Assembly: GCA_964598225.1 (NCBI GenBank)
Contig: CAZRBG010000010.1
Location: forward strand, 48,859-112,858
DNA length: 64,000 nt
Direction of reading: 5' to 3'
Source of the DNA: SG8-4 sp964598225
GTDB taxonomy: Bacteria; Planctomycetota; Phycisphaerae; Sedimentisphaerales; Anaerobacaceae
Position 1 is the first letter of the stretch. Every line of letters begins with the position of its first letter. The translations under genes were made by a program, and so were the position numbers. Below the pieces are notes generated by a model. The model did no database searches. It was given only the letters and a program-made list of their open reading frames with translations, and was not told the DNA's origin. This document shows positions 53,114 through 62,342 of the stretch, one piece after another.

Positions 53114-54292
53114 TCACTCTATGTTGCCGGTCTCGGCTGATGCCTCATATTCGATCATCCCGATATCATCCATAGGCATCTGGTTGCGGGAAAGCTCTTC
53201 TAACTGGTTTCTCAACTGATCGATCGCCGCGGGTATATCGCTCAGGTCCGGAGAAACATTTTGCATCTGCTCGATTCGGTTCTGCAACTCATCCTGGTTC
53301 GTCTTGAGCGAAGCGAAAGAATCATCCAGCATCTGCAGATTCGACCTTATGCTTTCCTGAAACTCGGCCTGTTTCCGCCCCGATACCTCTAACTGATTCC
53401 TCAATTGATCGATTGCCTCAGGCATATTGCTCAGGTCCGGGGCATTGTTTTGCATTTGCTCGATTCGGCTCTGCAAAGTGCCCTGGCTGGTCTCGAGCGA
53501 CGCGAACGAATCATCAAGCGTCTGTAAATTAGCTCTTATGCTATCCTGAAACTCGGCCTGCTTCTGACCGGCGACCTCAGCTATACTGACCAGTTCGCGG
53601 ATGTTGCTTTGCAGTAATTCCTGCAGTCTCAGCACATCCTCGCCGAGACCGCTTATGTTGGCGGCAAGAGCATTGATGTTTTCCTCCATGCCGCCAATCG
53701 TGTTTTGCCGCTCCTGCTCAGACTGTTCGAGAGCCGCCACTTTCTCGGTTAAGACCTGATTGTTCATTTGCACGGTCTCGAACAGCTTGGCCTGCTCAGA
53801 GGAAACTGCGGCCACGTCGGAGGCAACACCGCTCAGATCGTCGGCAACATTTCGCGTCTCACTCTGCACGCTCGAGATTGCCTGTCCGAGCCCGGCGGAT
53901 AATTCTTGCTGACTTTGTCCGAGCGTGTTGATCCTCTCGGCGACCTGCCGGCTGTTGCTCTGCACGGTTTTTTGGAGATTTACCTGCGCATCGGCAACGG
54001 CCGCAACATCATTGGCGACTTCCGAAACGTCCGCTGCGACGGCCGAAACGTTACTCTGCACGCTTTCAACCAAAGTATTGATTTCTTTCTGATTCTTTTC
54101 CAGGCGGGCGGTCATCTCTTCTATCTGCAATGCATTGGCCTTGACCATCATCTGCAACGTAGCCTGCTGCTCGTTTATTTTGGCCATTTGATCGCCGCAT
54201 CCGGTCAATCCAATCAAAACCGCGATTACCACTGCTAAAGAAACGATCCTCGCTGCCGCTGTTCCCACAAATGAAATCTTCCGTTGTTTCAT
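53114..54292 (-). CDS. coiled-coil lipoprotein with tandem duplication
   Basis: A 392-residue protein. Residues 1-32 are a lipoprotein signal (LTGC, Cys32). The rest is almost entirely heptad-rich coiled coil with Asp/Val/Ala-rich segments (VSAVAADVSEVANDVAAVAD). Residues 244-306 and 307-369 are a 63-residue tandem duplication (KQAEFQDSIRANLQTLDDSF versus KQAEFQESIRSNLQMLDDSF). The mature protein should be anchored to a membrane and project as a rod. It lies downstream of the pilus-like genes on the same strand, separated by a repeat region. Function unknown. Confidence 0.7.
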   Translation of the reverse strand: MKQRKISFVGTAAARIVSLAVVIAVLIGLTGCGDQMAKINEQQATLQMMVKANALQIEEMTARLEKNQKEINTLVESVQSNVSAVAADVSEVANDVAAVADAQVNLQKTVQSNSRQVAERINTLGQSQQELSAGLGQAISSVQSETRNVADDLSGVASDVAAVSSEQAKLFETVQMNNQVLTEKVAALEQSEQERQNTIGGMEENINALAANISGLGEDVLRLQELLQSNIRELVSIAEVAGQKQAEFQDSIRANLQTLDDSFASLETSQGTLQSRIEQMQNNAPDLSNMPEAIDQLRNQLEVSGRKQAEFQESIRSNLQMLDDSFASLKTNQDELQNRIEQMQNVSPDLSDIPAAIDQLRNQLEELSRNQMPMDDIGMIEYEASAETGNIE

Positions 54293-54782
54293 ACTCGACT
54301 CCTTTCTCTTTTATCCAATCAATCCATGCCTGTTTGGGAAAAACCCTCTCAGTAACATCAATATATCGGCAAAAACAATTCTGAAACTTTATCTTTTATG
54401 GGACGCATTGAAAAAAAGCTTGTCCCCGCCGTCAGGCGTCCCCGAGGGAGAGCGCAGTCGAGGGAATGGACGAAAGACAAGAGAGCGCCACCGTTTGATC
54501 TCTCATCTATCGTCCATTGTGTGATGTGCAACGGCACCGCTCGTTCGTTTTGATGCCGTAAGGTTTGTTCTTATATGGCCTTACCACCTCACGGGCAAAA
54601 CACTAAGAGCGGCCCAGCACCAATTCGGTTGGTCCGCCGCAATCAAATCCTCTTGGAGACGAAGCCGAATTGGTGCTGGATTAGTTTGTAGGGTGCAACT
54701 TGCCCCACCATCTCTCCTTCGGTGGGGCAAGTTGCACCCTACGAAACTCGGAGATCGCATTATGAGCCGGTGGTGTGAGCTT
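54293..54782. other. long intergenic region with two inverted repeats
   Basis: About 490 bp with no gene. It carries a perfect 15-bp inverted repeat CCAGCACCAATTCGG / CCGAATTGGTGCTGG (54614-54628 and 54665-54679), followed at once by the palindromic repeat at 54688-54742. The part near 54293-54420 is the promoter region of the coiled-coil lipoprotein. Confidence 0.5.
54688..54742. repeat. palindromic repeat (GTAGGGTGCAACTT/AAGTTGCACCCTAC)
   Basis: Arms GTAGGGTGCAACTTGCCCCA (from 54688) and TGGGGCAAGTTGCACCCTAC (to 54742) are exact complements around a short loop. It keeps the outer ends of the family at 22779-22846 but has a compensated change in the middle (GGGGC to GCAAC). Confidence 0.8.
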
Positions 54783-56957
54783 TTAGTACCGCATGTCCTC
54801 GTAGCCGCCCATGCCTTCGTACATCATATCCTCGTAGCCGCCCATATCATCGTATTGCGAGCCTCGTCGTCGAGAATCTCCGCTGCCAAAGGCCTTGAAA
54901 GGCTCCTGCTCGATATTCTCCAGTCTGCTGATTTTACTGTATATTTCTTTGATATCCTGCGACCAGTAAGATCTGCCTACGGGCATGTGCTGGATATTGA
55001 TGCCGTCGTAGCTGTAAAGCATATCGTAATAGCGTCTCGAACGCATTGTCCTTCCGGACCTCGACCAGTCGCTCACCGGGACGGCGTCAACCATAACCGC
55101 TCCGGTGGAATAGTCTATGTATTCGGGTATATTGCTGGTATCCTGAGAGACGCCGAAACCGGACGTCCTCGTCGATACACCCGGCCCGGTAGGCCGACTC
55201 ATTCCCGGCCCGAGATTGCCGAGCACGGCGGTACTTGGATCGCCGTAGTCGGCTGCGCCGGAGCGGCTGCGACGGCTCGGCTCTTCTTCCGGCTCGTATT
55301 CGCGCGATTCGCCTATGAGAACTCCCTCTTTGACCGGGAATTCCTCACTGTACCAGTGTCCGAGCGTGAGCCTTGAGACCTGAACCGTAACGCTCTTGTC
55401 CGCTTCTCGAACATTGTTGGCGAAAAAGTATATTCTGTCCATTATATCAACCGGCTTTGTTATTTGGGAGAAATCGCTCCAAAGTATAGCCTGATCCGTA
55501 TATGACTTGTCGCGCTCGTCCAGTTTATTCGTCCCGGCTACGGGATTGAATACGCCCAGGCGAATCCTGTACCGATACGTGCTTCCAGGCTCGACGGTAT
55601 CATCGTGCGCCCAAAACATCAAAGGCTCGCGTATTTTCGAGAAATCGGTCAGCCGGGACAGCGCTACTTCATCATACTTTCTGTAAACGTCGTTTATCGT
55701 TTCCCTGCGCGGGCCTCTCTGTGTTGTGCCTGGTCCGCCATAGAGGCCTTCCATGCCGCCCGGACCGTACATGTTGTCCATCGGATCGGCCGTCGATCTC
55801 CGAGAGGAGCCACGCCTTCTGCCTCCTCTCGAACGGCCGGTCTCGCCCGGCAACCCCGTTGTTGATCTATCTGATCTGCTGCGGCCCCGGTTTCTCGAGT
55901 ACCTGCCTCCTGTAGTACTGCCTCCATACTGGTTGGAGCCTCCCCCGCGGCGCGACCCAAAGCCTCGACCCGTCCCGTACGTCTCGGTACCGGACCTTCG
56001 ACCTGATCGTCCTTCGCGCCCCTGCATACGAGCTTCCCTTCTTTCTTCTTTTTCTTTGCGCAGCTCCTCGGCGCGCTCCTTTCGCTGGAATTCGGCATAC
56101 TCGTCGTGAAGGCTGGGTGGGAACCATTCTTCTCTGGCAGATGCAAACTGATAAGCCATAGGCTGCAACAGGTCGATCTGGGTCCGCTTGTAGCCATACT
56201 GCACTTTCAGCACATCCAATCCGCCGCTCGGCAGTTCGTCGACTTTATCACCGATATTGAATAGCTCCCTTTTGTGGTCGATTCTGGGCCGGGGCACTTC
56301 CTTCCATTCGCTCCAGGTGCCGTCGTCGTTGAGCTTCTGCCGCTGTAGCTGCACTTTTGCGAAAACAGGTTTGGCAAGGCACGGGTCGGCATAAATCTGT
56401 TCGACATTGTCGTAGAAACAATCCCTGAAGTTTTCATACAGTCTCTCGACATCGAACTTCGCCTCCACCGAAACAAGATCGAGATCGTTCGGTTCGTTTT
56501 CGACGTCGTCGTAAGTATTTTCACCGCTAATTTGCTCGACGGGAATATAGGCGACGGCCCTGACATGATTTATCTTTACTTTGCTGACATCGCCGATTTC
56601 GGGAATGCGGTAAACACCTTCTGCGAACGTAGATTCACCCACCTGCGGAGTCGTCGCCGCAGCCATGCGGACGTCGATATCGCTTATAGCGGATTCCATC
56701 AGTTGAGCAAGCTCCGGTAATTTCGGATCATACGGCTCGGCTTTATTATCCGGCGCGCCAATTTCCCTCTTTAAATCCTGCGCCTGCTCGAACACATACT
56801 CGTCAATTTCGCTTGGGCTCAATTCCTGGCCGTCAATCTCCACCCTGTTGGGGCTTCTAACAACGAATACGAACAGAAGAAACAGGGAAATAATTCCAAC
56901 CAAGACGAGAATGATTTTCTCAACGTGATCTTCTAAAAATCTGACTATTTTATTCAT
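54783..56957 (-). CDS. large single-pass membrane protein of the pilus-like cluster
   Basis: A 724-residue protein with one N-terminal membrane helix (IILVLVGIISLFLLFVFVV), then a long periplasmic part with beta-rich segments. The middle (about residues 285-400) is a low-complexity Arg/Gly/Ser/Tyr-rich region (GREGRSGRRSGTETYGTGRG). The last 40 residues are Met/Gly/Tyr/Asp-rich repeats (YDDMGGYEDMMYEGMGGYED). I do not recognise a family. It is the third gene after the pilM-like gene and may be a planctomycete-specific partner of PilN/PilO-type proteins. Confidence 0.6.
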   Translation of the reverse strand: MNKIVRFLEDHVEKIILVLVGIISLFLLFVFVVRSPNRVEIDGQELSPSEIDEYVFEQAQDLKREIGAPDNKAEPYDPKLPELAQLMESAISDIDVRMAAATTPQVGESTFAEGVYRIPEIGDVSKVKINHVRAVAYIPVEQISGENTYDDVENEPNDLDLVSVEAKFDVERLYENFRDCFYDNVEQIYADPCLAKPVFAKVQLQRQKLNDDGTWSEWKEVPRPRIDHKRELFNIGDKVDELPSGGLDVLKVQYGYKRTQIDLLQPMAYQFASAREEWFPPSLHDEYAEFQRKERAEELRKEKEERREARMQGREGRSGRRSGTETYGTGRGFGSRRGGGSNQYGGSTTGGRYSRNRGRSRSDRSTTGLPGETGRSRGGRRRGSSRRSTADPMDNMYGPGGMEGLYGGPGTTQRGPRRETINDVYRKYDEVALSRLTDFSKIREPLMFWAHDDTVEPGSTYRYRIRLGVFNPVAGTNKLDERDKSYTDQAILWSDFSQITKPVDIMDRIYFFANNVREADKSVTVQVSRLTLGHWYSEEFPVKEGVLIGESREYEPEEEPSRRSRSGAADYGDPSTAVLGNLGPGMSRPTGPGVSTRTSGFGVSQDTSNIPEYIDYSTGAVMVDAVPVSDWSRSGRTMRSRRYYDMLYSYDGINIQHMPVGRSYWSQDIKEIYSKISRLENIEQEPFKAFGSGDSRRRGSQYDDMGGYEDMMYEGMGGYEDMRY

Positions 56958-56999
56958 ACTTCATGTCCCGTATAAAATTTCCCACTCACAATCCCGCCA

Positions 57000-58385
57000 T
57001 CATGCTCCGTCCTCGGTGCCTGCGAGTGTTTCTTTGACAACTTGCGGCTTGATCGGTTCATAGCCTTCCTTGTTGAAAACGTACTCACAGATCAAATCCA
57101 GTACTGTGACGCTGCCGCTGCCGTAACGATTGTGTATGTGTTCCGGACTGTATTCATTTACGGCACCGGACTTGACTTCCAGCACTGTCGTTTGATTGTG
57201 CTTAAAATTTCGCAATGGGCCGGCCCCATCAGGATAACCGCGGAATTGATGATCCTTGGCACTGCAGAGCTCTTGCAAGAACCACAGAACATCTTTGTTC
57301 GCAACTACGACCGACAGACTGAAGTGAATAACATCGACCGGACTTTCCTGAGCGGAGTATCTTGCCGTCAGAGATTCTGTCAGGCCGTCTTTGTCTTCGA
57401 TTACATAGAATGGCCTGTCGGATTCTTCCTGATCATCCTGTTCTTTCTTTCTGCCACCTACCGCCCTGATCACAGCGGTGCTGCTGCGTCGACTGCCGGG
57501 CCTTTTGAGACCCATAGTAAAACTTATACTCTTGAATCTTTTTACGGGCGCCGTCAGAATGTTATGCCCCTCGTTCATCTTCTTGATTGTCTTGAATATG
57601 TCCTCGATGACCCAGTAGGATAACTGGTGATACCACGTATCCTTAACGGCCTTTACCATATTGGGATCGAATTCGTAGTCCGCCCAGTGCTCGTATCCCG
57701 CTAAATCGATCGGATTGACGTAGACCGAAAGAGATTTGGCTCTGTCTTCACAGAAATTGTCGATTATCTTCTTGTCGATCTTGCTTCTATAGCCGGTTGT
57801 GCCGGGAAGCGCTCCGAGACGACTCGGCGTCATCGACCCCGAATAAGGGTCTCCGGGACCACCGGACATCCCCATACCCATTCCGGGTCTTCTGGTCGTG
57901 CGAGCTGCCGAATCCTCAAGATGATTTTCTATCTCCGTCTGCGTCGGAGAAGTGCCGCCATTGACTTCTTTGATAAGTTCGTCGATTCCGCCGCGGAACC
58001 GCCGGCCGAACTCCACAAACGTCAATCCCGACACGCCCCTGTTCGGATCGGGTTCCGGAAATATGTCATAGCTCAGCAGATCTCTCATAGTGGTCTGTTG
58101 GGCCATTGCGACTATCTGATTGGCGTCGGCCGCGTGAGCCTGTATCCGCCGCTCAAGGCTTTCTTCCGTAACCGGCTCAACCGGATTCTGCTTGATTCTC
58201 TTTATATCATTCCACTGCTCGACGCTCTCGCTTTGAATCTGCGATTTGAGCTTGGCGCTCAGCAAATGCGTGGGCACGAAGAGCACCAGGCTGATCAGAG
58301 CTACGATTGTCGCAATCAGCAGAGGCACATTGTTTTTGAAAACGCTCAGCTTTTGTAAGATATCTTTGAAATTTGGCATATCCAT
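57000..58385 (-). CDS. PilO/Amuc_1100-like inner-membrane protein
   Basis: A 461-residue protein with one membrane helix near the N-terminus (LLIATIVALISLVLFVPTHLL), a periplasmic helical region, a Gly/Met/Pro-rich linker (RRPGMGMGMSGGPGDPYS) and a C-terminal domain (IHFSLSVVVANKDVLWFLQE) with the ferredoxin-like pattern of PilO/GspM-type platform proteins. A GTG start nine bases earlier (58394) is possible. It lies between the PilM-like gene and the gene at 54783, so a role in a type IV pilus or type II secretion-like platform is likely. Confidence 0.6.
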   Translation of the reverse strand: MDMPNFKDILQKLSVFKNNVPLLIATIVALISLVLFVPTHLLSAKLKSQIQSESVEQWNDIKRIKQNPVEPVTEESLERRIQAHAADANQIVAMAQQTTMRDLLSYDIFPEPDPNRGVSGLTFVEFGRRFRGGIDELIKEVNGGTSPTQTEIENHLEDSAARTTRRPGMGMGMSGGPGDPYSGSMTPSRLGALPGTTGYRSKIDKKIIDNFCEDRAKSLSVYVNPIDLAGYEHWADYEFDPNMVKAVKDTWYHQLSYWVIEDIFKTIKKMNEGHNILTAPVKRFKSISFTMGLKRPGSRRSSTAVIRAVGGRKKEQDDQEESDRPFYVIEDKDGLTESLTARYSAQESPVDVIHFSLSVVVANKDVLWFLQELCSAKDHQFRGYPDGAGPLRNFKHNQTTVLEVKSGAVNEYSPEHIHNRYGSGSVTVLDLICEYVFNKEGYEPIKPQVVKETLAGTEDGA

Positions 58386-58477
58386 TTTGTTCACTTCTTT
58401 CTATTTCATCTCGGTTATCTTAATTTCCGCCTTTGCCCATTAAAGCCGGCTAAGCTACGCATCGGGTTCTCTCCGGT

Positions 58478-60718
58478 TTAGTACATTCCTGGCATCATGC
58501 CTCCCATTGCCGGTTGCTCGGGACCTTCGGGCGCATTTTCCCAAACGAACTTGAGTTTCAAAAGGAACCAATGGTCGTTGACTTTAGTGACCGGCTTCTC
58601 ACGATACATTATTGGTCGCCCCTCTTCGTCAACTCTGGTTTGTTCGTTCATTATCTCCTTGGTCAGAGGATCGAGAATAACCCAATAAGCGTTATCCCTG
58701 CTCCTGGAACCAGGGCCCGCCTCATCATCGTAATATCTTACTTCCTGCACGCCTATGCCGCCCGGAAGTTCTTCCTCCAAGTTCACTTTGTGTATCTCCA
58801 GGCCGTACTGGCCCTCGACTTCCTTTTTGTACAACTCAAACGGACTGTTCACGTCGTTAACCGGATCATCCAAGTGCGCCAGCCGGGTGACAAATCCCCA
58901 TTTGCTCGGTTCATTCTTGACTCCGCTCGGGTCGATCAACTCCGCTAACTCCGCCGCATTCTTGCCGTAAGGGCTGTAGCAGGTCAACGTAACGACAAAT
59001 CCGGCGTCCTTTTCCTCCGGCTGCTGCTGACCTAATCCGAAAGGAGAGTACTCCGTGCCGTACTCCCCCCCGTACATCTCCTCCATCATGGCATACTCTT
59101 CCATCATATAGTCTTCTTCCATCCCTTCCATGCCCGGCATGCCTCGCTGAGTCCTCCAGGCGTCCGCTTTTCCGAACTGGCCCTCCTCAAGATCGTACGT
59201 GAAGTACGCCTGCATACTCGTAAGGAATATCTGCTTTCGCTTGTCACGTGGAAATCTCATTACCCCCTGAGCGTCGCCGCTGGCAAAAGCTTCGTAAAGC
59301 TCGGCCTGCTCCGGATTATGTTCTTTATTGGGTAATTGTGCGAGTATCGTCTCGTACAACTCGGCAATAACACCCCGGTAATCGAAAGTCTCGAACACTT
59401 CATCTATCTTGGCGTCAAATGCGTCTTCCCTACCCTTTGCATCGGTTATCTTTCGTTTTGTATTCTCGATATTCCTGATAATCGAGCTCGTCTTTTGCCG
59501 TGTGAAATCCTCCTTGTTGTGGTTCATCAACTCCCAGCCGTTTCTGGCGAAGCACAAGAGCGAAACCGCCAGCAATATACACGCCGCCGCTATGAAATAC
59601 CGCCCTTTAGTCGCCCAGGCCATCGACCGGGCAATGTTACGAGGCAGCAGATTGCTTTCTATTCTGGCCAGCCCCAGCCCCTGCAACGCAAGGCCGTAAA
59701 CAACGCCGAAATCACATACGTTCTCATGGAACTTTGCCGGTGATACTCCCGGGCCCATTCCGATTCTCTTGAACGTATCGGGTCTTTCGACCGGCAGTTG
59801 CAGCGTCTGCTGGAGGTACTTGAGCAGACCGCGCAGTCTTGTGCCGCCGCCGAGTGCGACGACTCTGACGGTCTTGGTGTTGGGATTGGAGCTGTTATAG
59901 AAACCCAGTGACCTTTGTATTTCCGACGCGAGGTCCGTGAAGACCGGCTTCATCGCCTGGAATATCTGGCGGGCGTATTTGCTCACCGGGGCCGTGCGTT
60001 TGAGCTTCTCGGCCTTCTCGAAATCGAGCCTGAAAGTGTCGGCGATCGCCTTGGTAAAAGTGTTTCCGCCGATGTTAATGCAGCGTTGCCACACCGCCGA
60101 CTTGGTGCATACGACCAGGTCGGTGATCTCCGCTCCGATGTTCAGAATAACCGTCGCCTGCGTATCGGAAGTGACAAGATCGGGGCGGTCGTGCGTAAGG
60201 TAGTTGTACAAAGCCATCGGTGCCATCTGAACATAGGTGGCTTGAACGTCTTCCCGGGTGAAGTGTTCCAACGCCGAATCGACCACTTCGTTCTTGATGG
60301 CGAAGATACCCACCTTGATCTCAGACGACTCGTCTTCGGTCATCTGCTGCCAGTCCCACTGAATATCATTGATGTCGAACGGGATCTGCTGTGCCGCCTC
60401 GAACTTGACCATCTCGGGGATGCGCTTGGCCTCGACCGGCGGCAGATTTACGAATCGCGCAAAACTGTTCTGGCTCGGCACGGATACCGCAATTTCGTCC
60501 ATGCTCAGGTCGTATTTGTTTACGAACTTGCGCAGCGTAATCGCGATGAGCTCTTCCCTTTCCGCCTCGGTCACGTCCGATCCGCTCAGGATTTTATCAT
60601 GACGAATATTATCGAAGCCTATCACTTCGACGACGCCGCGCTCCGTGCTCAGGCACAAAGCCTTAAGAGAGCTGTTGCCAATATCTATTGCCCATACTGA
60701 ACCGGCTTCGGCAGCCAT
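58478..60718 (-). CDS. PilM-like actin-fold ATPase fused to a PilN-like membrane domain
   Basis: A 746-residue protein. Residues 1-355 are a PilM-type actin/FtsA-fold domain (VWAIDIGNSSLKALCL; FVNLPPVEAKRIPEMVKFEA; VILNIGAEITDLVVC; VRVVALGGGTRLRGLLKYLQ). A membrane helix follows the PilN-like ESNLLPRNIA at about residues 376-392 (FIAAACILLAVSLLCFA). The last 350 residues are a periplasmic part with an acidic Met/Tyr/Glu linker. PilM and PilN are normally separate proteins that bind each other, so the fusion fixes the partnership. Its cytoplasmic domain would couple to a pilus or secretion ATPase encoded elsewhere. Confidence 0.75.
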   Translation of the reverse strand: MAAEAGSVWAIDIGNSSLKALCLSTERGVVEVIGFDNIRHDKILSGSDVTEAEREELIAITLRKFVNKYDLSMDEIAVSVPSQNSFARFVNLPPVEAKRIPEMVKFEAAQQIPFDINDIQWDWQQMTEDESSEIKVGIFAIKNEVVDSALEHFTREDVQATYVQMAPMALYNYLTHDRPDLVTSDTQATVILNIGAEITDLVVCTKSAVWQRCINIGGNTFTKAIADTFRLDFEKAEKLKRTAPVSKYARQIFQAMKPVFTDLASEIQRSLGFYNSSNPNTKTVRVVALGGGTRLRGLLKYLQQTLQLPVERPDTFKRIGMGPGVSPAKFHENVCDFGVVYGLALQGLGLARIESNLLPRNIARSMAWATKGRYFIAAACILLAVSLLCFARNGWELMNHNKEDFTRQKTSSIIRNIENTKRKITDAKGREDAFDAKIDEVFETFDYRGVIAELYETILAQLPNKEHNPEQAELYEAFASGDAQGVMRFPRDKRKQIFLTSMQAYFTYDLEEGQFGKADAWRTQRGMPGMEGMEEDYMMEEYAMMEEMYGGEYGTEYSPFGLGQQQPEEKDAGFVVTLTCYSPYGKNAAELAELIDPSGVKNEPSKWGFVTRLAHLDDPVNDVNSPFELYKKEVEGQYGLEIHKVNLEEELPGGIGVQEVRYYDDEAGPGSRSRDNAYWVILDPLTKEIMNEQTRVDEEGRPIMYREKPVTKVNDHWFLLKLKFVWENAPEGPEQPAMGGMMPGMY

Positions 60719-60790
60719 ATGTCACCTCTCGCTGAAGTTCTCAATTACCCTTGTAAATCCATTCTTATGTCTTTAACATTATATCATATT

Positions 60791-62179
60791 ATGAAGACTT
60801 TTTCCATAAATACTCTCGGCTGCAAAGTCAATCAGTACGAAAGCCAGCAAATCCGAGAATTTCTTGAAAATCTCGGTCTTCGAATGGTCGAAACGCCCGA
60901 ACATTCGGATCTCGTGGTGGTCAATACCTGTTGCGTAACACGCACCGCCTCGGCAAAAAGCCGCCAATATATTCGAAAAGCAAGGAAGCATAATCCCAAC
61001 GCCGCCATTATTGTCTCAGGATGCCTGCCAACCGTCGACACAGACGAATTGGACACTAATGACCAACCCCAGCTCGATGGTGTTCATTTGGTCAGAGATC
61101 GAGCCGATCTGAGCGCCACCCTTACTCGTATAGCCGACCCGAAAGCTGCTCCTGCTAATTCCCAAAGAGCCCAAGCCTGTCCGGCCAAACCAATTAAACC
61201 AAAAAACGGCGGCAAAATCAAGTATAAAAAAGAGTTACGTACGTTATCCGCCCTAAGCTCGCTGAATTCCTTCAAAAACCACACAAGGGCTTTTCTGAAA
61301 ATACAAGACGGATGTGACGGATACTGCTCATATTGTATTGTACCCAAAGCCAGACCGTTTGTTCGCAGTAAACCTCTTGAACACGTCTTGACTGAAGCAC
61401 AAACTCTTGTCAAATCAGGACATAAGGAGATCGTCGTCACAGGAATTTTTCTCGGCGCCTACGGCATGGCCAGCGTCAGAAGAAAGAGGTGGCCGGATGG
61501 GAAAAACGACAAGCTCGCCGATCTTGCTGATAAAATGGCTAATATGCCCAATATGGGCAGAATACGCCTGAGCTCACTCGAACCGGCCGACGTAACAGAA
61601 CGACTGCTCGACATCTTATGCCGGCGTACCAACATCATGCCGCATTTGCATCTGCCGCTACAGTCAGGCTCGGATTCGGTCCTAAAGAGAATGTGCCGGC
61701 AATACAGCGCAGACGATTTCAAAAAAATCGTCGATCTGCTGAAATCCCGGCTTGACCGACCGGCGATAACGACCGATATTATCGTCGGTTTCCCCGGCGA
61801 GACCAACGCCGACTTCGAGCTGACCTTAGAACTGGCCAAACAGGTTGGCTTTGCGAAGATACACGTGTTCGCATATTCGCCGAGAAAGGGAACTGCCGCG
61901 GCCAGAATGGACGGAGTCGTGGATGATGGGATGATTAAAGAACGCTCGAAAATTCTGCATGACCTCAGCATTAAACTCGGCCGCGAATACCGCGACCAAT
62001 TCCTCGGCAAAACCGCTCGGATTCTGCTTGAGAGCGGCTACCCTCAACCGGCCGGAAGAGCAGAAAGATACTTCAACGTCGTCATTAGCAATCCGACGAG
62101 AAACCTCGAAAAAAATATGATCGTGAACGTAAAACTCCTGAGAAACCTGGAAGATCGGATGATCGGAATTATTAAGTAA
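60791..62179 (+). CDS. mtaB: tRNA (t6A37) methylthiotransferase
   Basis: A 462-residue radical-SAM enzyme of the MiaB/MtaB family that converts t6A to ms2t6A at position 37 of ANN-decoding tRNAs. The start INTLGCKVNQYESQQI is the MtaB/e-MtaB type. Cys11, Cys47 and Cys78 should hold the auxiliary cluster, and CDGYCSYC (Cys175, Cys179, Cys182) the radical-SAM cluster. A Lys/Pro-rich insert is found at about 120-150, and a TRAM-like end is present (ARILLESGYP). ATG 60791 is used; the frame is open earlier without a ribosome site. It runs divergently from the PilM-like gene. Confidence 0.85.
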   Translation: MKTFSINTLGCKVNQYESQQIREFLENLGLRMVETPEHSDLVVVNTCCVTRTASAKSRQYIRKARKHNPNAAIIVSGCLPTVDTDELDTNDQPQLDGVHLVRDRADLSATLTRIADPKAAPANSQRAQACPAKPIKPKNGGKIKYKKELRTLSALSSLNSFKNHTRAFLKIQDGCDGYCSYCIVPKARPFVRSKPLEHVLTEAQTLVKSGHKEIVVTGIFLGAYGMASVRRKRWPDGKNDKLADLADKMANMPNMGRIRLSSLEPADVTERLLDILCRRTNIMPHLHLPLQSGSDSVLKRMCRQYSADDFKKIVDLLKSRLDRPAITTDIIVGFPGETNADFELTLELAKQVGFAKIHVFAYSPRKGTAAARMDGVVDDGMIKERSKILHDLSIKLGREYRDQFLGKTARILLESGYPQPAGRAERYFNVVISNPTRNLEKNMIVNVKLLRNLEDRMIGIIK

Positions 62180-62342
62180 CGTAAGCAGTAGAGATAATCC
62201 GTTCTTGGCAACTCTATCTCTGATTTGCTGACAAGCACCGCCTGATTCATGCTCTTGAATCTCGATGCCGATGTCCCTACAGCCGACAACGGGGCGCAGG
62301 GACCTCAGCTATAATCAATTTGCCGTACGCCGCGACGACGTC

